45,725 nucleotides of DNA from Pseudomonadota bacterium (GTDB lineage Bacteria > Pseudomonadota > Gammaproteobacteria > Burkholderiales > Burkholderiaceae_C): assembly GCA_018240985.1 (NCBI GenBank), contig JAFEER010000291.1, forward strand, positions 1-45,725, given 5' to 3'. Below the pieces are notes generated by a model. It worked only from the letters and a program-made list of their open reading frames with translations. It was not told the DNA's origin and made no database searches. The position numbers were made by a program, and so were the translations under genes. Below, one piece after another: positions 5,747 through 18,351 of this stretch (position 1 is the first letter of the stretch; every line of letters starts with the position of its first letter).

Positions 5747-7963
5747 ATGACGATGTTCAACAAAGTCACCAAGACTTTCCAATGGGGTCAGCACAGCGTG
5801 ACCATGGAAACCGGCGAGATCGCGCGCCAGGCTTCCGGCGCCGTGCTGGTCAATATCGACGACACCGTGGTACTGGCCACCGTGGTCGCATCCAAGACCT
5901 CCAAGCCCGGCCAGGACTTCTTCCCGCTGACGGTGGACTACATCGAGAAGACCTACGCCGCCGGCAAGATTCCCGGCAGCTTCTTCAAGCGCGAAGCCAA
6001 GCCGTCCGAGCTGGAGACATTGACCTCCCGCCTGATCGACCGCCCGATCCGCCCGCTGTTCCCCGAGGGCTTCTACAACGAGGTGCATGTGGTCATCCAC
6101 ACCATCTCGCTGAACCCCGAGGTGGATGCCGACATTGCCGCCATGATCGCCGTGTCCGCCGCGCTGTCGGTCTCCGGCATCCCGTTCAACGGCCCCATCG
6201 GCGCCGCGCGCGTGGGCTACATCAACGGTGAATACGTGCTCAACCCCGGCCAGACGCAGCGCAAGAGCAGCCAGATGGATCTGGTCGTGGCCGGCACCGA
6301 AGCCGCCGTGCTGATGGTCGAATCCGAAGCCCTGCAGCTGCCCGAGGACGTGATGCTGGGGGCCGTGGTCTATGGCCACGAGCAAAGCCAGGTGGCCATC
6401 AACGCCATCCACGAACTGGTGCGTGACGCCGGCAAGCCGGTGTGGGACTGGAAGGCCGAAGCCAAGGACGAGGCCCTGATCGCCAAGGTGACCGAACTGG
6501 CCGAAGGCCCGCTGCGCGCCGCCTACCAAAACCGCAACAAGCAGCTGCGCACGCATGCTTGCCGCGAAGCCTACGCCGCCGCCAAGGCGGCACTTGCCGA
6601 GCAGGGCGTGGCGTTCGACGGCGTCAAGGTGGACAACATGCTGTTCGACATCGAAGCGCGCATCGTGCGCGGCCAGATTCTGGCCGGCGAGCCGCGCATC
6701 GACGGTCGCGACACGCGCACCGTGCGCCCCATCGAAATCCGCAACTCCGTGCTGCCGCGCACCCACGGCTCGGCGCTGTTCACGCGCGGCGAAACGCAGG
6801 CGCTGGTGATCTCCACCCTGGGCACCGAGCGCGACGCGCAGCGCATCGACGCACTGGCCGGCGAGTTTGAAGACCGCTTCCTGTTCCACTACAACATGCC
6901 TCCCTTTGCCACCGGCGAAGTGGGCCGCATGGGCTCGACCAAGCGCCGCGAAGTCGGCCATGGCCGCCTGGCCAAGCGCGCGCTCGTCGCCTGCCTGCCG
7001 AGCAAGGAAGAGTTCCCCTACACCATCCGCGTGGTGTCGGAGATCACCGAATCCAACGGTTCCTCGTCCATGGCCTCGGTCTGCGGCGGCTGCCTGTCGA
7101 TGATGGACGCCGGCGTGCCGATGAAGGCGCATGTCGCCGGCATCGCCATGGGCCTGATCAAGGAAGACAACAAGTTCGCCGTGCTGACCGACATCCTGGG
7201 TGACGAGGACCACCTGGGCGACATGGACTTCAAGGTGGCCGGTACCACCGCCGGCATCACGGCGCTGCAGATGGACATCAAGATCCAGGGCATCACCAAG
7301 GAAATCATGCAGGTGGCGCTGGCCCAGGCCAAAGAAGCGCGCATGCACATCCTGGGCAAGATGCAGGAAGCCATGGGCGAGGCCAAGACCGAGATCTCCA
7401 GCTTTGCGCCCAAGCTCTTCACCATGAAGATCAACCCCGAGAAGATCCGCGACGTGATCGGCAAGGGCGGCGCCACCATCCGCGCGCTGTGCGACGAGAC
7501 CGGCTGCCAGATCAACATCGAGGAAGACGGCACCATCACCATCGCCGCCACCGAGGCCGCCAAGGCCGACGAGGCCAAGCGCCGCATCGAGGAGATCACG
7601 GCGGAAGTGGAAGTGGGCAAGATCTACGAAGGCCCGGTGACCAAGATTTTGGACTTTGGCGCCCTGGTCAACGTGCTGCCGGGCAAGGATGGCCTGCTGC
7701 ACATCAGCCAGATCGCCCACGAGCGCGTGGAAAAGGTCACCGACTACCTGCAGGAAGGCCAGATTGTTCGCGTCAAGGCGCTGGAGACCGACGACAAGGG
7801 CCGCATCAAGCTGTCGATGAAGGCGCTGTTGGAGCGCCCTGCCGGCATGCCCGAGCGCGAGCCGCGTGAACCCCGTGAGCCCCGTGGCGAACGCCGCGAG
7901 CCCCGTGGCGAACGCCGTGATGAGCGCCGCGACAATGGCACGTCGGAGCCGCAGCAGCAATAA
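5747..7963 (+). CDS. pnp: polyribonucleotide nucleotidyltransferase (PNPase)
   Basis: 738 aa. Phosphorolytic 3'-to-5' exoribonuclease of RNA decay and the degradosome, trimeric, cytosolic. Two RNase PH-like domains are present (first: [18 protein letters not shown]; second: [14 protein letters not shown], with the conserved [17 protein letters not shown]). A KH domain follows ([19 protein letters not shown], GxxG loop GKGG) and an S1 domain ([19 protein letters not shown] ... [10 protein letters not shown]). The last 40 residues are an Arg/Glu/Pro-rich tail encoded partly by a 21-bp tandem repeat, absent in E. coli PNPase (711 aa). ATG 5747 has AAGGAG seven bases upstream. Confidence 0.97.
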   Translation: MTMFNKVTKTFQWGQHSVTMETGEIARQASGAVLVNIDDTVVLATVVASKTSKPGQDFFPLTVDYIEKTYAAGKIPGSFFKREAKPSELETLTSRLIDRPIRPLFPEGFYNEVHVVIHTISLNPEVDADIAAMIAVSAALSVSGIPFNGPIGAARVGYINGEYVLNPGQTQRKSSQMDLVVAGTEAAVLMVESEALQLPEDVMLGAVVYGHEQSQVAINAIHELVRDAGKPVWDWKAEAKDEALIAKVTELAEGPLRAAYQNRNKQLRTHACREAYAAAKAALAEQGVAFDGVKVDNMLFDIEARIVRGQILAGEPRIDGRDTRTVRPIEIRNSVLPRTHGSALFTRGETQALVISTLGTERDAQRIDALAGEFEDRFLFHYNMPPFATGEVGRMGSTKRREVGHGRLAKRALVACLPSKEEFPYTIRVVSEITESNGSSSMASVCGGCLSMMDAGVPMKAHVAGIAMGLIKEDNKFAVLTDILGDEDHLGDMDFKVAGTTAGITALQMDIKIQGITKEIMQVALAQAKEARMHILGKMQEAMGEAKTEISSFAPKLFTMKINPEKIRDVIGKGGATIRALCDETGCQINIEEDGTITIAATEAAKADEAKRRIEEITAEVEVGKIYEGPVTKILDFGALVNVLPGKDGLLHISQIAHERVEKVTDYLQEGQIVRVKALETDDKGRIKLSMKALLERPAGMPEREPREPREPRGERREPRGERRDERRDNGTSEPQQQ

Positions 7964-7964
7964 G

Positions 7965-7997
7965 ACCGCGCCGCGCCCGAGGTGCGGTGTTTTTTTT
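7965..7997 (+). terminator. rho-independent terminator after pnp
   Basis: ACCGCGCC (7965-7972) pairs with GGTGCGGT (7981-7988), with one G-T wobble, followed directly by a run of eight T (7990-7997). Confidence 0.85.
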
Positions 7998-8050
7998 GCT
8001 ATTTAAATATGAGCTTTAAGCGCTTTATCCATAGGCGTTAGAGCCATAAA
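7998..8050 (+). repeat. Comamonadaceae 45-nt interspersed element, copy B
   Basis: GCTATTTAAATATGAGC, then AGCGCTTTATCCATAGGCG, then TTAGAGCCATAAAA: the same pattern as copies A, C and D. It follows the pnp terminator and fills the gap to the quinone oxidoreductase gene. Confidence 0.65.
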
Positions 8051-8070
8051 AACATTCAAGTATCGCAGTG

Positions 8071-9068
8071 ATGGACGTCATGCAAGCCGTAGAAATCGCG
8101 GAGTTCGGCCCGCCCGAAGGACTGCGTCTGGCCGAGCGGGCCCGGCCCCGGCCGGGTGCGGGTGAGTTGCTGATCCGCGTTGCGGCCAGCGGCGTCAACC
8201 GCCCGGATGTGATCCAGCGCAAGGGCCACTACGCGCCGCCTGCCGGCGTGTCCGATCTGCCGGGGCTGGAGGTGGCTGGCGTCGTCGAATCCGGCGACGC
8301 CGCCGCCATGGCCCAGGCCGGCATCGGCGTGGGCGACCGCGTCTGCGCCCTGGTGGCCGGCGGCGGCTATGCCGAATATTGCGTCGCCCCCGTGGGGCAA
8401 TGCCTGCCGGTGCCGCAGGGCCTGAGCGATGTCGAGGCGGCCTCGCTGCCCGAGACCTTCTTCACCGTCTGGAGCAATGTCTTCGACCGTGCGCATCTGC
8501 AATCGGGCGAGACCCTGCTGGTGCAGGGCGGCAGCAGCGGCATAGGCGTCACGGCGATACAGCTGGCGCGCGCGCGTGGCGCCACCGTCATCGTCACCGC
8601 CGGCAGCGATGAAAAATGCGCCGCCTGCCTGGCGCTGGGTGCGCACCATGCCATCAACTACCAAGCGCAGGACTTCGTCGCCGAGGTGCAGCGCATCACG
8701 CAAGGGCGTGGTGTGGACGTGGTGCTGGACATGGTCGCCGGCAGCTACGTCGCGCGCGAGGTGGAATGCCTGGCCGAAGACGGACGTATCGTCATCATCG
8801 CCGTGCAGGGCGGCGTGAAGGCCGAATTCAATGCCGCGCTGGTGCTGCGCAAACGCCTCACCATCACCGGCTCCACGCTGCGTCCGCGCCCCGTGGCCTT
8901 CAAGGCGGCGATTGCCCAGGCGCTGCGCGAACAGGTCTGGCCGCTGCTGGCGTCGGGCGCCATCAAGCCCATCATTCACAGCACGTTCGCCGCAGCCGAT
9001 GCGGCACAGGCGCATGCGCTGATGGAGTCGAACCAACACATAGGCAAGATTGTTTTGAGGTGGACGAC

Positions 9069-9072
<4 letters not shown>
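8071..9072 (+). CDS. NAD(P)H quinone oxidoreductase, PIG3/zeta-crystallin type
   Basis: 333-aa medium-chain reductase of the zinc-free quinone oxidoreductase group, likely NADPH-dependent and cytosolic. GroES-like N-domain with [16 protein letters not shown] and [11 protein letters not shown]; nucleotide-binding motif [17 protein letters not shown] followed by a [13 protein letters not shown] stretch typical of NADPH-binding PIG3 members; no structural or catalytic zinc cysteines. ATG 8071 is used; GTG 8068 and ATG 8080 are alternatives. Its TGA overlaps the ATG of tpiA (ATGA), so the two are translationally coupled, an arrangement I associate with Comamonadaceae and close relatives. The physiological substrate is unknown. 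Confidence 0.88.
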
Positions 9073-9830
<758 letters not shown>

Positions 9831-9859
9831 GCAGCTATTAAATTAGGAGTTATCAAAGC

Positions 9860-10234
9860 ATGAACGCAATCGTGAACATCATCCTGGCCGTGCAGATGCT
9901 GACGGCCCTGGGCATGATTGGCCTGATCCTGGTGCAGCACGGCAAGGGCGCCGACATGGGGGCCGCGTTCGGCAGCGGCAGCGCCGGCAGCCTGTTCGGC
10001 GCCAGTGGCAGCGCCAACTTCCTGTCGCGCACCACGGCCGTCCTGGCCAGCGTTTTCTTTGTGGCGACGCTGGCCCTGGCCTATTTCGGCAACCAGCGCC
10101 CGGCAAGCTCGGGCAGCGTGCTGGAGACGCCGGCTGCCGCGGTGCCCGCCACTACCGCCCCTGCGGCCGATGCAGCGGTGCCCGCACCAGCGGCAGAACC
10201 GGCAACCGGCGCGGCGCAAATCCCGACAAAATGA
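9860..10234 (+). CDS. secG: preprotein translocase subunit SecG
   Basis: 124 aa. Accessory inner-membrane subunit of the SecYEG channel. Two transmembrane helices (about residues 3-22 and 52-72) flank the conserved LILVQHGKGADMGAAFGSGSAGSLFGASGS loop (shown in part: VQHGKGADMGAAFG). The C-terminal 45 residues are a low-complexity Ala/Pro tail, common in betaproteobacterial SecG. AGGAG at 9846-9850 is the ribosome-binding site, nine bases before the ATG. It lies 29 bp after tpiA, probably the same transcript. Confidence 0.93.
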   Translation: MNAIVNIILAVQMLTALGMIGLILVQHGKGADMGAAFGSGSAGSLFGASGSANFLSRTTAVLASVFFVATLALAYFGNQRPASSGSVLETPAAAVPATTAPAADAAVPAPAAEPATGAAQIPTK

Positions 10235-10271
10235 GCATGCAGGAGGGGGTGCAAAAAAACGCCCTCTCGAC

Positions 10272-10299
10272 TTGTGACAGGGTTTTTCCGGGGTAGAAT
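10272..10299 (+). promoter_or_regulatory. probable promoter of tRNA-Leu
   Basis: TTGTGA (10272-10277), 16-bp spacer, TAGAAT (10294-10299), followed by about 60 nt of leader before the tRNA. It fits a sigma-70 promoter and lies after the secG stop. Confidence 0.55.
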
Positions 10300-10364
10300 C
10301 GTTTGCTGTCTGGAAAGCAAAAACCGTTTTTCCGGTCCTCAAGCCATCCAGATGCAATACAGCA

Positions 10365-10449
10365 GCCGTCGTGGTGAAATTGGTAGACACGCTATCTTGA
10401 GGGGGTAGTGGCGAAAGCTGTGCGAGTTCGAGTCTCGCCGACGGCACCA
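10365..10449 (+). tRNA. tRNA-Leu (anticodon GAG)
   Basis: An 85-nt class II tRNA with encoded CCA. Acceptor GCCGTCG pairs with CGACGGC (10439-10445), then discriminator A and CCA. The anticodon stem CTATC/GGTAG encloses loop TTGAGGG, giving anticodon GAG, which reads CUC and CUU leucine codons. A long variable arm is present, and the T-arm carries GTTCGAGTC. The identity follows from the anticodon and the Leu-type D-loop GAAATTGGTAGAC. Confidence 0.96.
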
Positions 10450-10455
10450 AAATAA

Positions 10456-10502
10456 AAAAACCGTCTCGCAGTCCGATGTGCGTGGCATGCGGGGCGGTTT
10501 TT
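10456..10502. terminator. intrinsic terminator between tRNA-Leu and nuoA
   Basis: AAAAACCGTCTCGCA (10456-10470) pairs over 15 positions (two G-U wobbles) with TGCGGGGCGGTTTTT (10488-10502). An A-run on one side and T-run on the other make it bidirectional in form. It ends only 21 bases before the nuoA ATG, leaving little room for a separate nuo promoter. Confidence 0.85.
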
Positions 10503-10523
10503 CAACGGTGAGCCAGTCGCTAG

Positions 10524-10883
10524 ATGAACCTCGATCAATACCTCCCAGTTCTTCTGTTCATCTTGGTCGGCGTCGGTGTCGGCGTCGGGCCGCTCGCCCT
10601 GGGCTACATACTGGGGCCCAATCGCCCCGATCCGGCAAAAAACTCCCCCTACGAATGTGGTTTCGAGGCCTTCGACGATGCGCGCATGAAGTTCGATGTG
10701 CGCTATTACCTCGTGGCCATTTTGTTCATCCTGTTCGACCTGGAAATCGCCTTTCTTTTCCCCTGGGCCGTGGCCTTGAAGGACGTGGGAGTGACGGGTT
10801 TCGTGGCGGTCGTGGTGTTCCTGGCCATCCTGGTCGTAGGCTTTGCTTACGAGTGGAAAAAGGGCGCCCTGAATTGGGAATGA
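10524..10883 (+). CDS. nuoA: NADH-quinone oxidoreductase subunit A
   Basis: 119 aa, membrane-arm subunit of respiratory complex I near the quinone site. Three transmembrane helices; the conserved NSPYECGFE loop holds the quinone-site cysteine, followed by [25 protein letters not shown] with conserved acidic residues (given here in part: [11 protein letters not shown]). First gene of the 14-gene operon. The leader is unusual: a terminator hairpin ends 21 bases upstream and no good ribosome-binding site is seen before ATG 10524. Confidence 0.96.
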   Translation: MNLDQYLPVLLFILVGVGVGVGPLALGYILGPNRPDPAKNSPYECGFEAFDDARMKFDVRYYLVAILFILFDLEIAFLFPWAVALKDVGVTGFVAVVVFLAILVVGFAYEWKKGALNWE

Positions 10884-10908
10884 GCGGCGCTACACAAGGA
10901 ATGACGCA

Positions 10909-11388
10909 ATGATTGAAGGTGTGATGAAGGAAGGCTTCGTCACCACGAGCTACGACGCCGTGGTGAACTGGGCCAAGACCGGATCCATTTGGCCTGTCAC
11001 GTTTGGCCTGGCCTGTTGTGCGGTGGAGATGATGCATGCCGGCGCCGCGCGCTACGACCTGGCGCGTTTCGGCGCCGAGGTGTTTCGCGGCAGCCCGCGC
11101 CAGGCTGACTTGATGATCGTCGCCGGCACGCTGTGCAACAAGATGGCGCCGGCACTGCGCAAGGTCTACGACCAGATGGCGGAGCCGCGCTGGGTGATTT
11201 CCATGGGTTCCTGCGCCAACGGTGGCGGCTATTACCACTACAGCTATTCGGTGGTGCGCGGCTGTGATCGCGTGGTGCCGGTGGACGTGTATGTGCCGGG
11301 TTGCCCGCCCACGGCCGAGGCGCTGATCTACGGCATCATCCAGCTGCAACAAAAGATCCGCCGCACCCAAACTATCGCGCGTGCCTGA
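10909..11388 (+). CDS. nuoB: NADH-quinone oxidoreductase subunit B
   Basis: 159 aa, peripheral-arm subunit that carries Fe-S cluster N2, the last electron carrier before quinone. The four ligands are visible: the adjacent Cys36-Cys37 in GLACCAVEM, Cys102 in GSCANGGG, and Cys132 in VPGCPPTAE. It forms the quinone cavity with NuoD. 25 bp after nuoA, with an AGGA ribosome-binding site. Confidence 0.97.
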   Translation: MIEGVMKEGFVTTSYDAVVNWAKTGSIWPVTFGLACCAVEMMHAGAARYDLARFGAEVFRGSPRQADLMIVAGTLCNKMAPALRKVYDQMAEPRWVISMGSCANGGGYYHYSYSVVRGCDRVVPVDVYVPGCPPTAEALIYGIIQLQQKIRRTQTIARA

Positions 11389-11397
11389 GGGGAATTG

Positions 11398-12006
11398 ATG
11401 ACCGACTTTGCCATTCACCCAGAAAAGCTGCGCGATGCCGTCGCAGCGGCGCTCGGAGACAAGGCGCGCGGCATCACGCTTGCGCTCGGTGAGCTCACCG
11501 TGGTGGTCGCTGCCGGCGACTATCTCGAGGTCATGCGGACTCTGCGCGATGCGCCTCAATGCCGCTTCGAGCAACTGATCGATCTGTGCGGTGTCGATTA
11601 CTCCGCCTACCGCGATGTCGGCACCGATGGTCTGCGTTATGCCGTGGTGTCGCACCTGCTGTCGGTGTCCCTGAATCAGCGCGTGCGCGTGAAGGTGTTC
11701 TGCCCGGATGACGACTTCCCGGTGATCCCTTCGGTGACGGACATCTGGAGCGGCGCCAACTGGTTCGAGCGCGAAGCCTTTGACCTATACGGCATAGTTT
11801 TCGATGGCCACAACGACCTGCGCCGCATCCTGACGGATTATGGTTTCATCGGTCACCCGTTCCGCAAGGACTTCCCCCTGTCCGGCCATGTGGAAATGCG
11901 TTATGACCCCGAGCAGCGCCGCGTGATCTACGAGCCCGTGACCATAGAGCCGCGCGAGATCACGCCGCGCATCATCCGCGAAGAAAAATACGGAGGCCTG
12001 CACTGA
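11398..12006 (+). CDS. nuoC: NADH-quinone oxidoreductase subunit C
   Basis: 202 aa, the 30-kDa type subunit of the connecting module. Recognised by [21 protein letters not shown] and [19 protein letters not shown] (parts: [22 protein letters not shown]). Separate from nuoD, unlike the fused nuoCD of E. coli. ATG 11398 is preceded by GAGGGGA; TTG 11395 is in frame but less likely. Confidence 0.96.
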   Translation: MTDFAIHPEKLRDAVAAALGDKARGITLALGELTVVVAAGDYLEVMRTLRDAPQCRFEQLIDLCGVDYSAYRDVGTDGLRYAVVSHLLSVSLNQRVRVKVFCPDDDFPVIPSVTDIWSGANWFEREAFDLYGIVFDGHNDLRRILTDYGFIGHPFRKDFPLSGHVEMRYDPEQRRVIYEPVTIEPREITPRIIREEKYGGLH

Positions 12007-12033
12007 GGCGGCTCGCCGCCCAGGTGCCTGATC

Positions 12034-13283
<1,250 letters not shown>

Positions 13284-13287
<4 letters not shown>

Positions 13288-13775
13288 TTACCGAAGCGAC
13301 CAAGGCGCGCTTTGCGCGCGAAGTGGCGAAGTACCCGCCGGAGCAGAAGCAGTCTGCGGTGATGGCCTGCCTGTCCATCGTCCAGCAGGAACAGGGCTGG
13401 GTCAACCAGGAGAGCGAGGCCGTGATTGCCGATTACCTGGGCATGCCCCAGATCGCCGTGCACGAGGTCACGACCTTCTACAACATGTACAACCAGCAGC
13501 CCGTGGGCAAGTACAAGCTCGCCGTCTGCACCAACCTTCCGTGCCAACTGCGCGGTGGCAACCAGGCATTGCAGCATCTTGAAGCCAGATTAGGTATCGA
13601 GATGGGTGAGACAACGCCGGATGGCATGTTCACCTTGCAGCAATGCGAGTGCCTGGGGGCCTGCGCCGATGCACCGGCCATGCTGGTGAGTGACCGCCAC
13701 ATGTGCAGCTTCATGGATAACGACAAGCTCGATCAGCTGCTTGCTGGACTGCGTGCTGCGGAGGGCCGACCATGA
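13284..13775 (+). CDS. nuoE: NADH-quinone oxidoreductase subunit E
   Basis: 163 aa, the 24-kDa type thioredoxin-fold subunit of the NADH dehydrogenase module holding the [2Fe-2S] cluster N1a. Ligand cysteines are in VCTNLPCQL and [12 protein letters not shown]. Overlaps nuoD and nuoF by four bases at each end, so NuoD-E-F are translationally coupled. Confidence 0.96.
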
Positions 13776-15133
13776 GCACGGTGGCACAAGTTCTATCGCA
13801 GTTCCAGGCCACGGGCGTACAGACATGTTTCCATGATCGCCACATCAACCCGCAGATCTATGCGGGTCTGAATGGCAGCAACTGGAGCATCAAGGACTAC
13901 GAGGCGCGCGGCGGCTATGCGGCGCTGCGCAAGATACTTGGCAAGGATGGCGGCGAGGGCTTGACCCAAGACCAGGTCATTGCCACCGTCAAGGAGTCGG
14001 GCCTGCGTGGCCGCGGCGGCGCGGGTTTTCCGACGGGTCTGAAATGGAGCTTCATGCCGCGTCAGTTCCCCGGACAGAAGCACTTGGTGTGCAATTCTGA
14101 CGAGGGCGAGCCGGGTACCTGCAAGGATCGCGACATCCTGATGTACAACCCCCACATCGTCATCGAGGGGATGATCATCGGCGCCTACGCCATGGGCATT
14201 TCGCTGGGCTACAACTACATCCACGGCGAGGTCTTCCAGGTCTACGAGCGTTTCGAGGCTGCGCTGGAAGAGGCGCGTGCCGCAGGTTATCTGGGCAACA
14301 ACATTCTTGGCAGTGCTTTCAGCTTCCAGCTGCATGCCCACCACGGTTTTGGCGCCTACATTTGCGGCGAGGAAACGGCCCTGCTCGAGTCCATCGAGGG
14401 CAAGAAGGGCCAGCCGCGCTTCAAGCCGCCATTTCCCGCAAGTTTCGGTCTGTACGGCAAACCCACGACCATCAATAACACCGAGACTTTCGCCGCAGTG
14501 CCCTGGATCATCAGGAACGGTGGCCAGGCCTATCTCGAGTGCGGCAAGCCGAACAACGGCGGCACCAAGATCTTCTCGGTGTCGGGGGACGTCGAACGTC
14601 CAGGGAACTACGAAATTCCACTGGGCACGCCGTTCGCCAAATTGTTGGAGCTCGCCGGTGGGGTGCGCAGTGGTCGGCAGCTGAAGGCGGTGATTCCCGG
14701 TGGGTCGTCCTCCCCCGTGTTGCCGGCCTCCATCATGATGGACTGCACCATGGACTATGACAGCATTGCCAAGGCTGGCTCCATGCTGGGTTCGGGAGCG
14801 CTGATCGTCATGGACGATTCCCGCGACATGGTGGAATCGCTGCAGCGCCTGTCCTATTTCTATATGCACGAGTCCTGCGGCCAGTGCACGCCTTGCCGCG
14901 AGGGCACGGGTTGGCTCTGGCGCGTGGTGCACCGCATCCAGCATGGCCAGGGCCGTGAGGAAGACATCGAGGTGCTGGACTCCGTGGCGTTCAACATCAT
15001 GGGGCGCACCATTTGTGCGTTGGGCGATGCGGCTGCCATGCCCGTGCGCGCCATGATCAAGCATTTCCGCCACGAATTCGTGGCCAAGATCGAGGCCGCG
15101 GTCAAGCAGGGCACTTCCGCTGCTCGCGCGTGA
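13772..15133 (+). CDS. nuoF: NADH-quinone oxidoreductase subunit F
   Basis: 453 aa, the 51-kDa subunit with the NADH site, FMN and [4Fe-4S] cluster N3. Visible: glycine-rich [16 protein letters not shown] (NADH/FMN), [13 protein letters not shown], the [12 protein letters not shown] segment, and the cluster ligands in [13 protein letters not shown] plus a distal Cys in [15 protein letters not shown] oxidation starts here, and electrons pass to NuoG and on to NuoB. Confidence 0.97.
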   Translation: MSTVAQVLSQFQATGVQTCFHDRHINPQIYAGLNGSNWSIKDYEARGGYAALRKILGKDGGEGLTQDQVIATVKESGLRGRGGAGFPTGLKWSFMPRQFPGQKHLVCNSDEGEPGTCKDRDILMYNPHIVIEGMIIGAYAMGISLGYNYIHGEVFQVYERFEAALEEARAAGYLGNNILGSAFSFQLHAHHGFGAYICGEETALLESIEGKKGQPRFKPPFPASFGLYGKPTTINNTETFAAVPWIIRNGGQAYLECGKPNNGGTKIFSVSGDVERPGNYEIPLGTPFAKLLELAGGVRSGRQLKAVIPGGSSSPVLPASIMMDCTMDYDSIAKAGSMLGSGALIVMDDSRDMVESLQRLSYFYMHESCGQCTPCREGTGWLWRVVHRIQHGQGREEDIEVLDSVAFNIMGRTICALGDAAAMPVRAMIKHFRHEFVAKIEAAVKQGTSAARA

Positions 15134-15142
15134 GAAAAGCAT

Positions 15143-17263
15143 ATGGTTGAAATTGAACTCGACGGTCAGAAGGTGGAGATTGCCGAAGGCAGCATGATCA
15201 TGCATGCGGCCGAGAAGTCCGGTACCTACATCCCGCATTTCTGCTACCACAAGAAGCTCTCCATTGCGGCCAATTGCCGCATGTGCCTGGTCGATATCGA
15301 GAAAGCTCCCAAGCCCATGCCGGCCTGTGCCACACCCGTGACCCAGGGCATGATCGTGCGCACCAAGAGCGACAAGGCGATCAAGGCGCAGCAGTCGGTG
15401 ATGGAGTTCCTGCTCATCAACCATCCGCTCGACTGCCCGATTTGCGACCAGGGCGGCGAATGCCAGCTGCAGGATCTGGCCGTGGGCTACGGCGCTTCGG
15501 CCTCGCGCTACGGCGAGGAAAAGCGTGTGGTGCTGCGCAAGGACATCGGCCCCTTGATCTCTACCGAGGAAATGACACGCTGCATCCACTGCACGCGCTG
15601 CGTCCGCTTCGGCCAGGAAATCGGCGGCGACATGGAGCTGGGCATGATCAACCGGGGTGAGCACTCGGAGATCACCACCGTCAAGGGCGACAGCGTAGAT
15701 TCCGAGCTCTCGGGCAACATGATCGACATCTGCCCCGTGGGCGCGCTCACCAGCCGGCCGTTCCGTTACAGCGCCCGCACCTGGGAGCTGTCGCGCCGCA
15801 GGTCGATCTCGCCGCACGATTCCACCGGCACCAACCTCGTCATCCAGGTCAAGAACCACAAGGTGATGCGCGTGGTGCCGTTCGAGAATGAGGCCGTGAA
15901 CGAATGCTGGATCGCCGACCGCGACCGCTTCTCCTACGAGGCATTGAACGGTGAGGATCGCCTGACCACACCCATGCTGAAGCAGGGCGGCCAGTGGCAG
16001 GAGGTGGACTGGCAGACGGCCCTGGAATACGTGGCCAACGGCCTGAAATGCGTGCGTGACAAGCATGGTGCCGCGGGCATCGGCGCCCTGGTCAGCCCGC
16101 ACAGCACCCTGGAAGAGCTGCAACTGGCGACGACCCTGGTGCGCGGCCTGGGTAGCGACAACATCGACCACCGCCTGCGCCATGCCGAATTCGCGCAGCC
16201 CGAGGGCGTGCGCTGGCTCGGCATGCCGATCGCGGCATTGACCGATCTGCAGACGGTGTTGGTCTTGGGCTCGAACCTGCGCAAGGATCACCCGCTGTTC
16301 GCACAGCGCATCCGCCAGGCCGCGCGCAAGGGCTGCAAGGTTTTTGCGATCAACGCCCGGGCTTACGACTGGGCCCTGCCTGCTACACATTCGGTAGTCG
16401 GATCCGCTGACTGGACGCAGGCCATGGCCGATGTGGCCGCAGCCGTGGCGCAGGAAAAGGGTGTTACCACACCGGCGGCCGCCGGCAAGGTGAACGAAGA
16501 GGCACTGGCCATCGCCCGCGCCCTCATGGCCGGCGAGCGCAAGGCCGTGCTGCTCGGCAATGCCGCTGCGCACCACGCTCAGGCCTCCAGCCTCCTGGCG
16601 CTGGCGCAATGGATTGGCCAGGAAACAGGCGCTGCCTTCGGCTACCTGACCGAAGCGGCAAACACCGTTGGCGCGCAACTCGTCGGCGCACAGCCGCGCC
16701 AGGGCGGCCTGAACGCGGCGCAGATGCTGGCGGGCGAGGTCAAGGCCCTGTTCCTGCTGAACACCGAGCCCGAGTTCGATACCGCCGCCGGAGCCAACGC
16801 GGCTAAAAGGTTGGCCGATGTGGACATGGTGGTCACGCTGAGCCCGTTCAAGACGAATATGGAGGTCAGCGACGTGCTGCTGCCGATAGCGCCGTTCACC
16901 GAGACCTCGGGCAGTTTCGTCAACGCCGAGGGCCGGGTGCAGAGCTTCCACGCCGTCGTGCGTCCGCTGGGTGAGGCGCGTCCGGGCTGGAAGGTGCTGC
17001 GCGTGCTCGCCAACATCATGGGCCTGCAGGGTGTGGAGTTCGAGTCCTCGCAGGATGTGCTTCAGCAGATCACGGCCGGTTCAGAGCAATTGGCCGCAAG
17101 CCAGCTGTCCAATGCCACCAATGCAGCGCTTGCCGTCGGCCAGGGGCCGCAGGCTGCACCCGTGGTGGCCAGCATTTACCAGCTCGACGGCCTGGTGCGT
17201 CGCGCACCAGCGTTGCAACTGACCGCCGACGCGCGTGCGGCACATGAGGGAGCCGCCGCATGA
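15143..17263 (+). CDS. nuoG: NADH-quinone oxidoreductase subunit G
   Basis: 706 aa, the 75-kDa Fe-S subunit. The ferredoxin-like N-terminus holds the [2Fe-2S] ligands ([22 protein letters not shown]), then the His-ligated N5 site [18 protein letters not shown] and the N4 site [11 protein letters not shown]. The rest is a molybdopterin-oxidoreductase-like domain without evident cofactor. It is shorter than the 908-aa E. coli protein and fits the mitochondrial/betaproteobacterial type. Its stop overlaps the nuoH start by four bases. Confidence 0.96.
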   Translation: MVEIELDGQKVEIAEGSMIMHAAEKSGTYIPHFCYHKKLSIAANCRMCLVDIEKAPKPMPACATPVTQGMIVRTKSDKAIKAQQSVMEFLLINHPLDCPICDQGGECQLQDLAVGYGASASRYGEEKRVVLRKDIGPLISTEEMTRCIHCTRCVRFGQEIGGDMELGMINRGEHSEITTVKGDSVDSELSGNMIDICPVGALTSRPFRYSARTWELSRRRSISPHDSTGTNLVIQVKNHKVMRVVPFENEAVNECWIADRDRFSYEALNGEDRLTTPMLKQGGQWQEVDWQTALEYVANGLKCVRDKHGAAGIGALVSPHSTLEELQLATTLVRGLGSDNIDHRLRHAEFAQPEGVRWLGMPIAALTDLQTVLVLGSNLRKDHPLFAQRIRQAARKGCKVFAINARAYDWALPATHSVVGSADWTQAMADVAAAVAQEKGVTTPAAAGKVNEEALAIARALMAGERKAVLLGNAAAHHAQASSLLALAQWIGQETGAAFGYLTEAANTVGAQLVGAQPRQGGLNAAQMLAGEVKALFLLNTEPEFDTAAGANAAKRLADVDMVVTLSPFKTNMEVSDVLLPIAPFTETSGSFVNAEGRVQSFHAVVRPLGEARPGWKVLRVLANIMGLQGVEFESSQDVLQQITAGSEQLAASQLSNATNAALAVGQGPQAAPVVASIYQLDGLVRRAPALQLTADARAAHEGAAA

Positions 17264-18336
17264 TCGACGCCATCTACAACGCCGGCCTGAACCTGGTGGC
17301 TGCCAGTTGGTGGGCCAGCATGGGCTGGCCCGTGGTCTGGAACCTGATCAAGATCGTCTGCGTGCTGGCACCACTGATGGGTGCAGTGGCCTATCTGACG
17401 CTGTGGGAGCGCAAGCTGCTGGGCTGGATGCAAGTCCGTCCTGGCCCGAACCGTGTCGGCCCCTGGGGCCTGTTGCAGCCCATCGCCGACGCTTTGAAGC
17501 TGCTGACCAAGGAATTGATCCAGCCTACGGCTGCCGCCAAAGGCCTGTTTCTCCTGGGCCCGGTCATGGCCATCATGCCGGCCCTCGCGGCCTGGGTGGT
17601 GGTGCCGTTTGCGCCCGATGCGGCGCTGGCAAACATCAATGCCGGCCTGCTGCTGGTCATGGCCATTGCCTCGATCGAGGTCTACGGCGTGATCATCGCC
17701 GGCTGGGCGTCCAATTCCAAGTACGCCTTGCTGGGTGCGCTGCGCGCTTCAGCGCAAATGGTCAGCTATGAAATTGCCATGGGATTCTGCTTCGTGGTGG
17801 TGATCATGGTCACGGGCAGCATGAACCTGACGGAGATTGTGTTGGCTCAGAACCGCGGCACCATGGCGGGAATGGGCCTGGGTCTTCTGTCCTGGAACTG
17901 GCTGCCCCTGCTGCCGATTTTTCTCGTCTACCTGATTTCGGGCGTTGCCGAAACCAACCGTCACCCGTTTGACGTGGTGGAAGGCGAGGCCGAGATCGTC
18001 GCCGGCCACATGGTCGAATACTCGGGTATGGGCTTCGCCATCTTCTTTCTGGCTGAATACGCTGCCATGTGGCTGGTGTCCATCCTGGCCGTGGTCATGT
18101 TCCTGGGGGGCTGGTTGCCGCCGTTTGAGGCCCTTGGCTTTATCCCTGGCTGGATCTGGCTTGGCATCAAGACCTGCGTGGTCGTTTCCATGTTCATTTG
18201 GATCCGCGCCACCTTCCCGCGCTATCGCTATGACCAGATCATGCGTCTGGGCTGGAAGATCTTTATCCCGGTCACCCTGGTGTGGGTGCTGGTTGTGGGC
18301 GCCTGGCTGCTATCGCCCTGGAATATTTGGAAATAA
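17260..18336 (+). CDS. nuoH: NADH-quinone oxidoreductase subunit H
   Basis: 358 aa, multi-spanning (about eight helices) subunit joining peripheral and membrane arms and lining the quinone entry tunnel. Conserved [24 protein letters not shown] (in part: [18 protein letters not shown]) and the acidic loop [16 protein letters not shown], which belongs to the coupling region. Confidence 0.97.
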   Translation: MIDAIYNAGLNLVAASWWASMGWPVVWNLIKIVCVLAPLMGAVAYLTLWERKLLGWMQVRPGPNRVGPWGLLQPIADALKLLTKELIQPTAAAKGLFLLGPVMAIMPALAAWVVVPFAPDAALANINAGLLLVMAIASIEVYGVIIAGWASNSKYALLGALRASAQMVSYEIAMGFCFVVVIMVTGSMNLTEIVLAQNRGTMAGMGLGLLSWNWLPLLPIFLVYLISGVAETNRHPFDVVEGEAEIVAGHMVEYSGMGFAIFFLAEYAAMWLVSILAVVMFLGGWLPPFEALGFIPGWIWLGIKTCVVVSMFIWIRATFPRYRYDQIMRLGWKIFIPVTLVWVLVVGAWLLSPWNIWK

Positions 18337-18351
18337 GCGGGGCCACCATTC

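Noticed and set aside
7857-7925. Possible CRISPR-like or microsatellite array
   Set aside because: Only two 21-bp direct repeats inside the coding sequence of the PNPase tail, no spacers; no CRISPR array is present in the window.
5732-7960. A 742-codon open frame antisense to pnp
   Set aside because: It exactly mirrors pnp, has no recognisable domain and is full of His, Gly, Val and Asp as in a shadow frame.
10235-10270. Intrinsic terminator for secG
   Set aside because: GAGGG and CCCTC can pair around an A-run, but the stem is only five bases and no T-run follows.
13793-16951. A 1052-codon open frame antisense to nuoE-nuoF-nuoG
   Set aside because: It mirrors confident complex I genes. 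Long antisense frames are expected where GC-rich third positions remove stop codons; composition (Arg/His/Ala/Gly/Val-rich, no domain) is that of a shadow.
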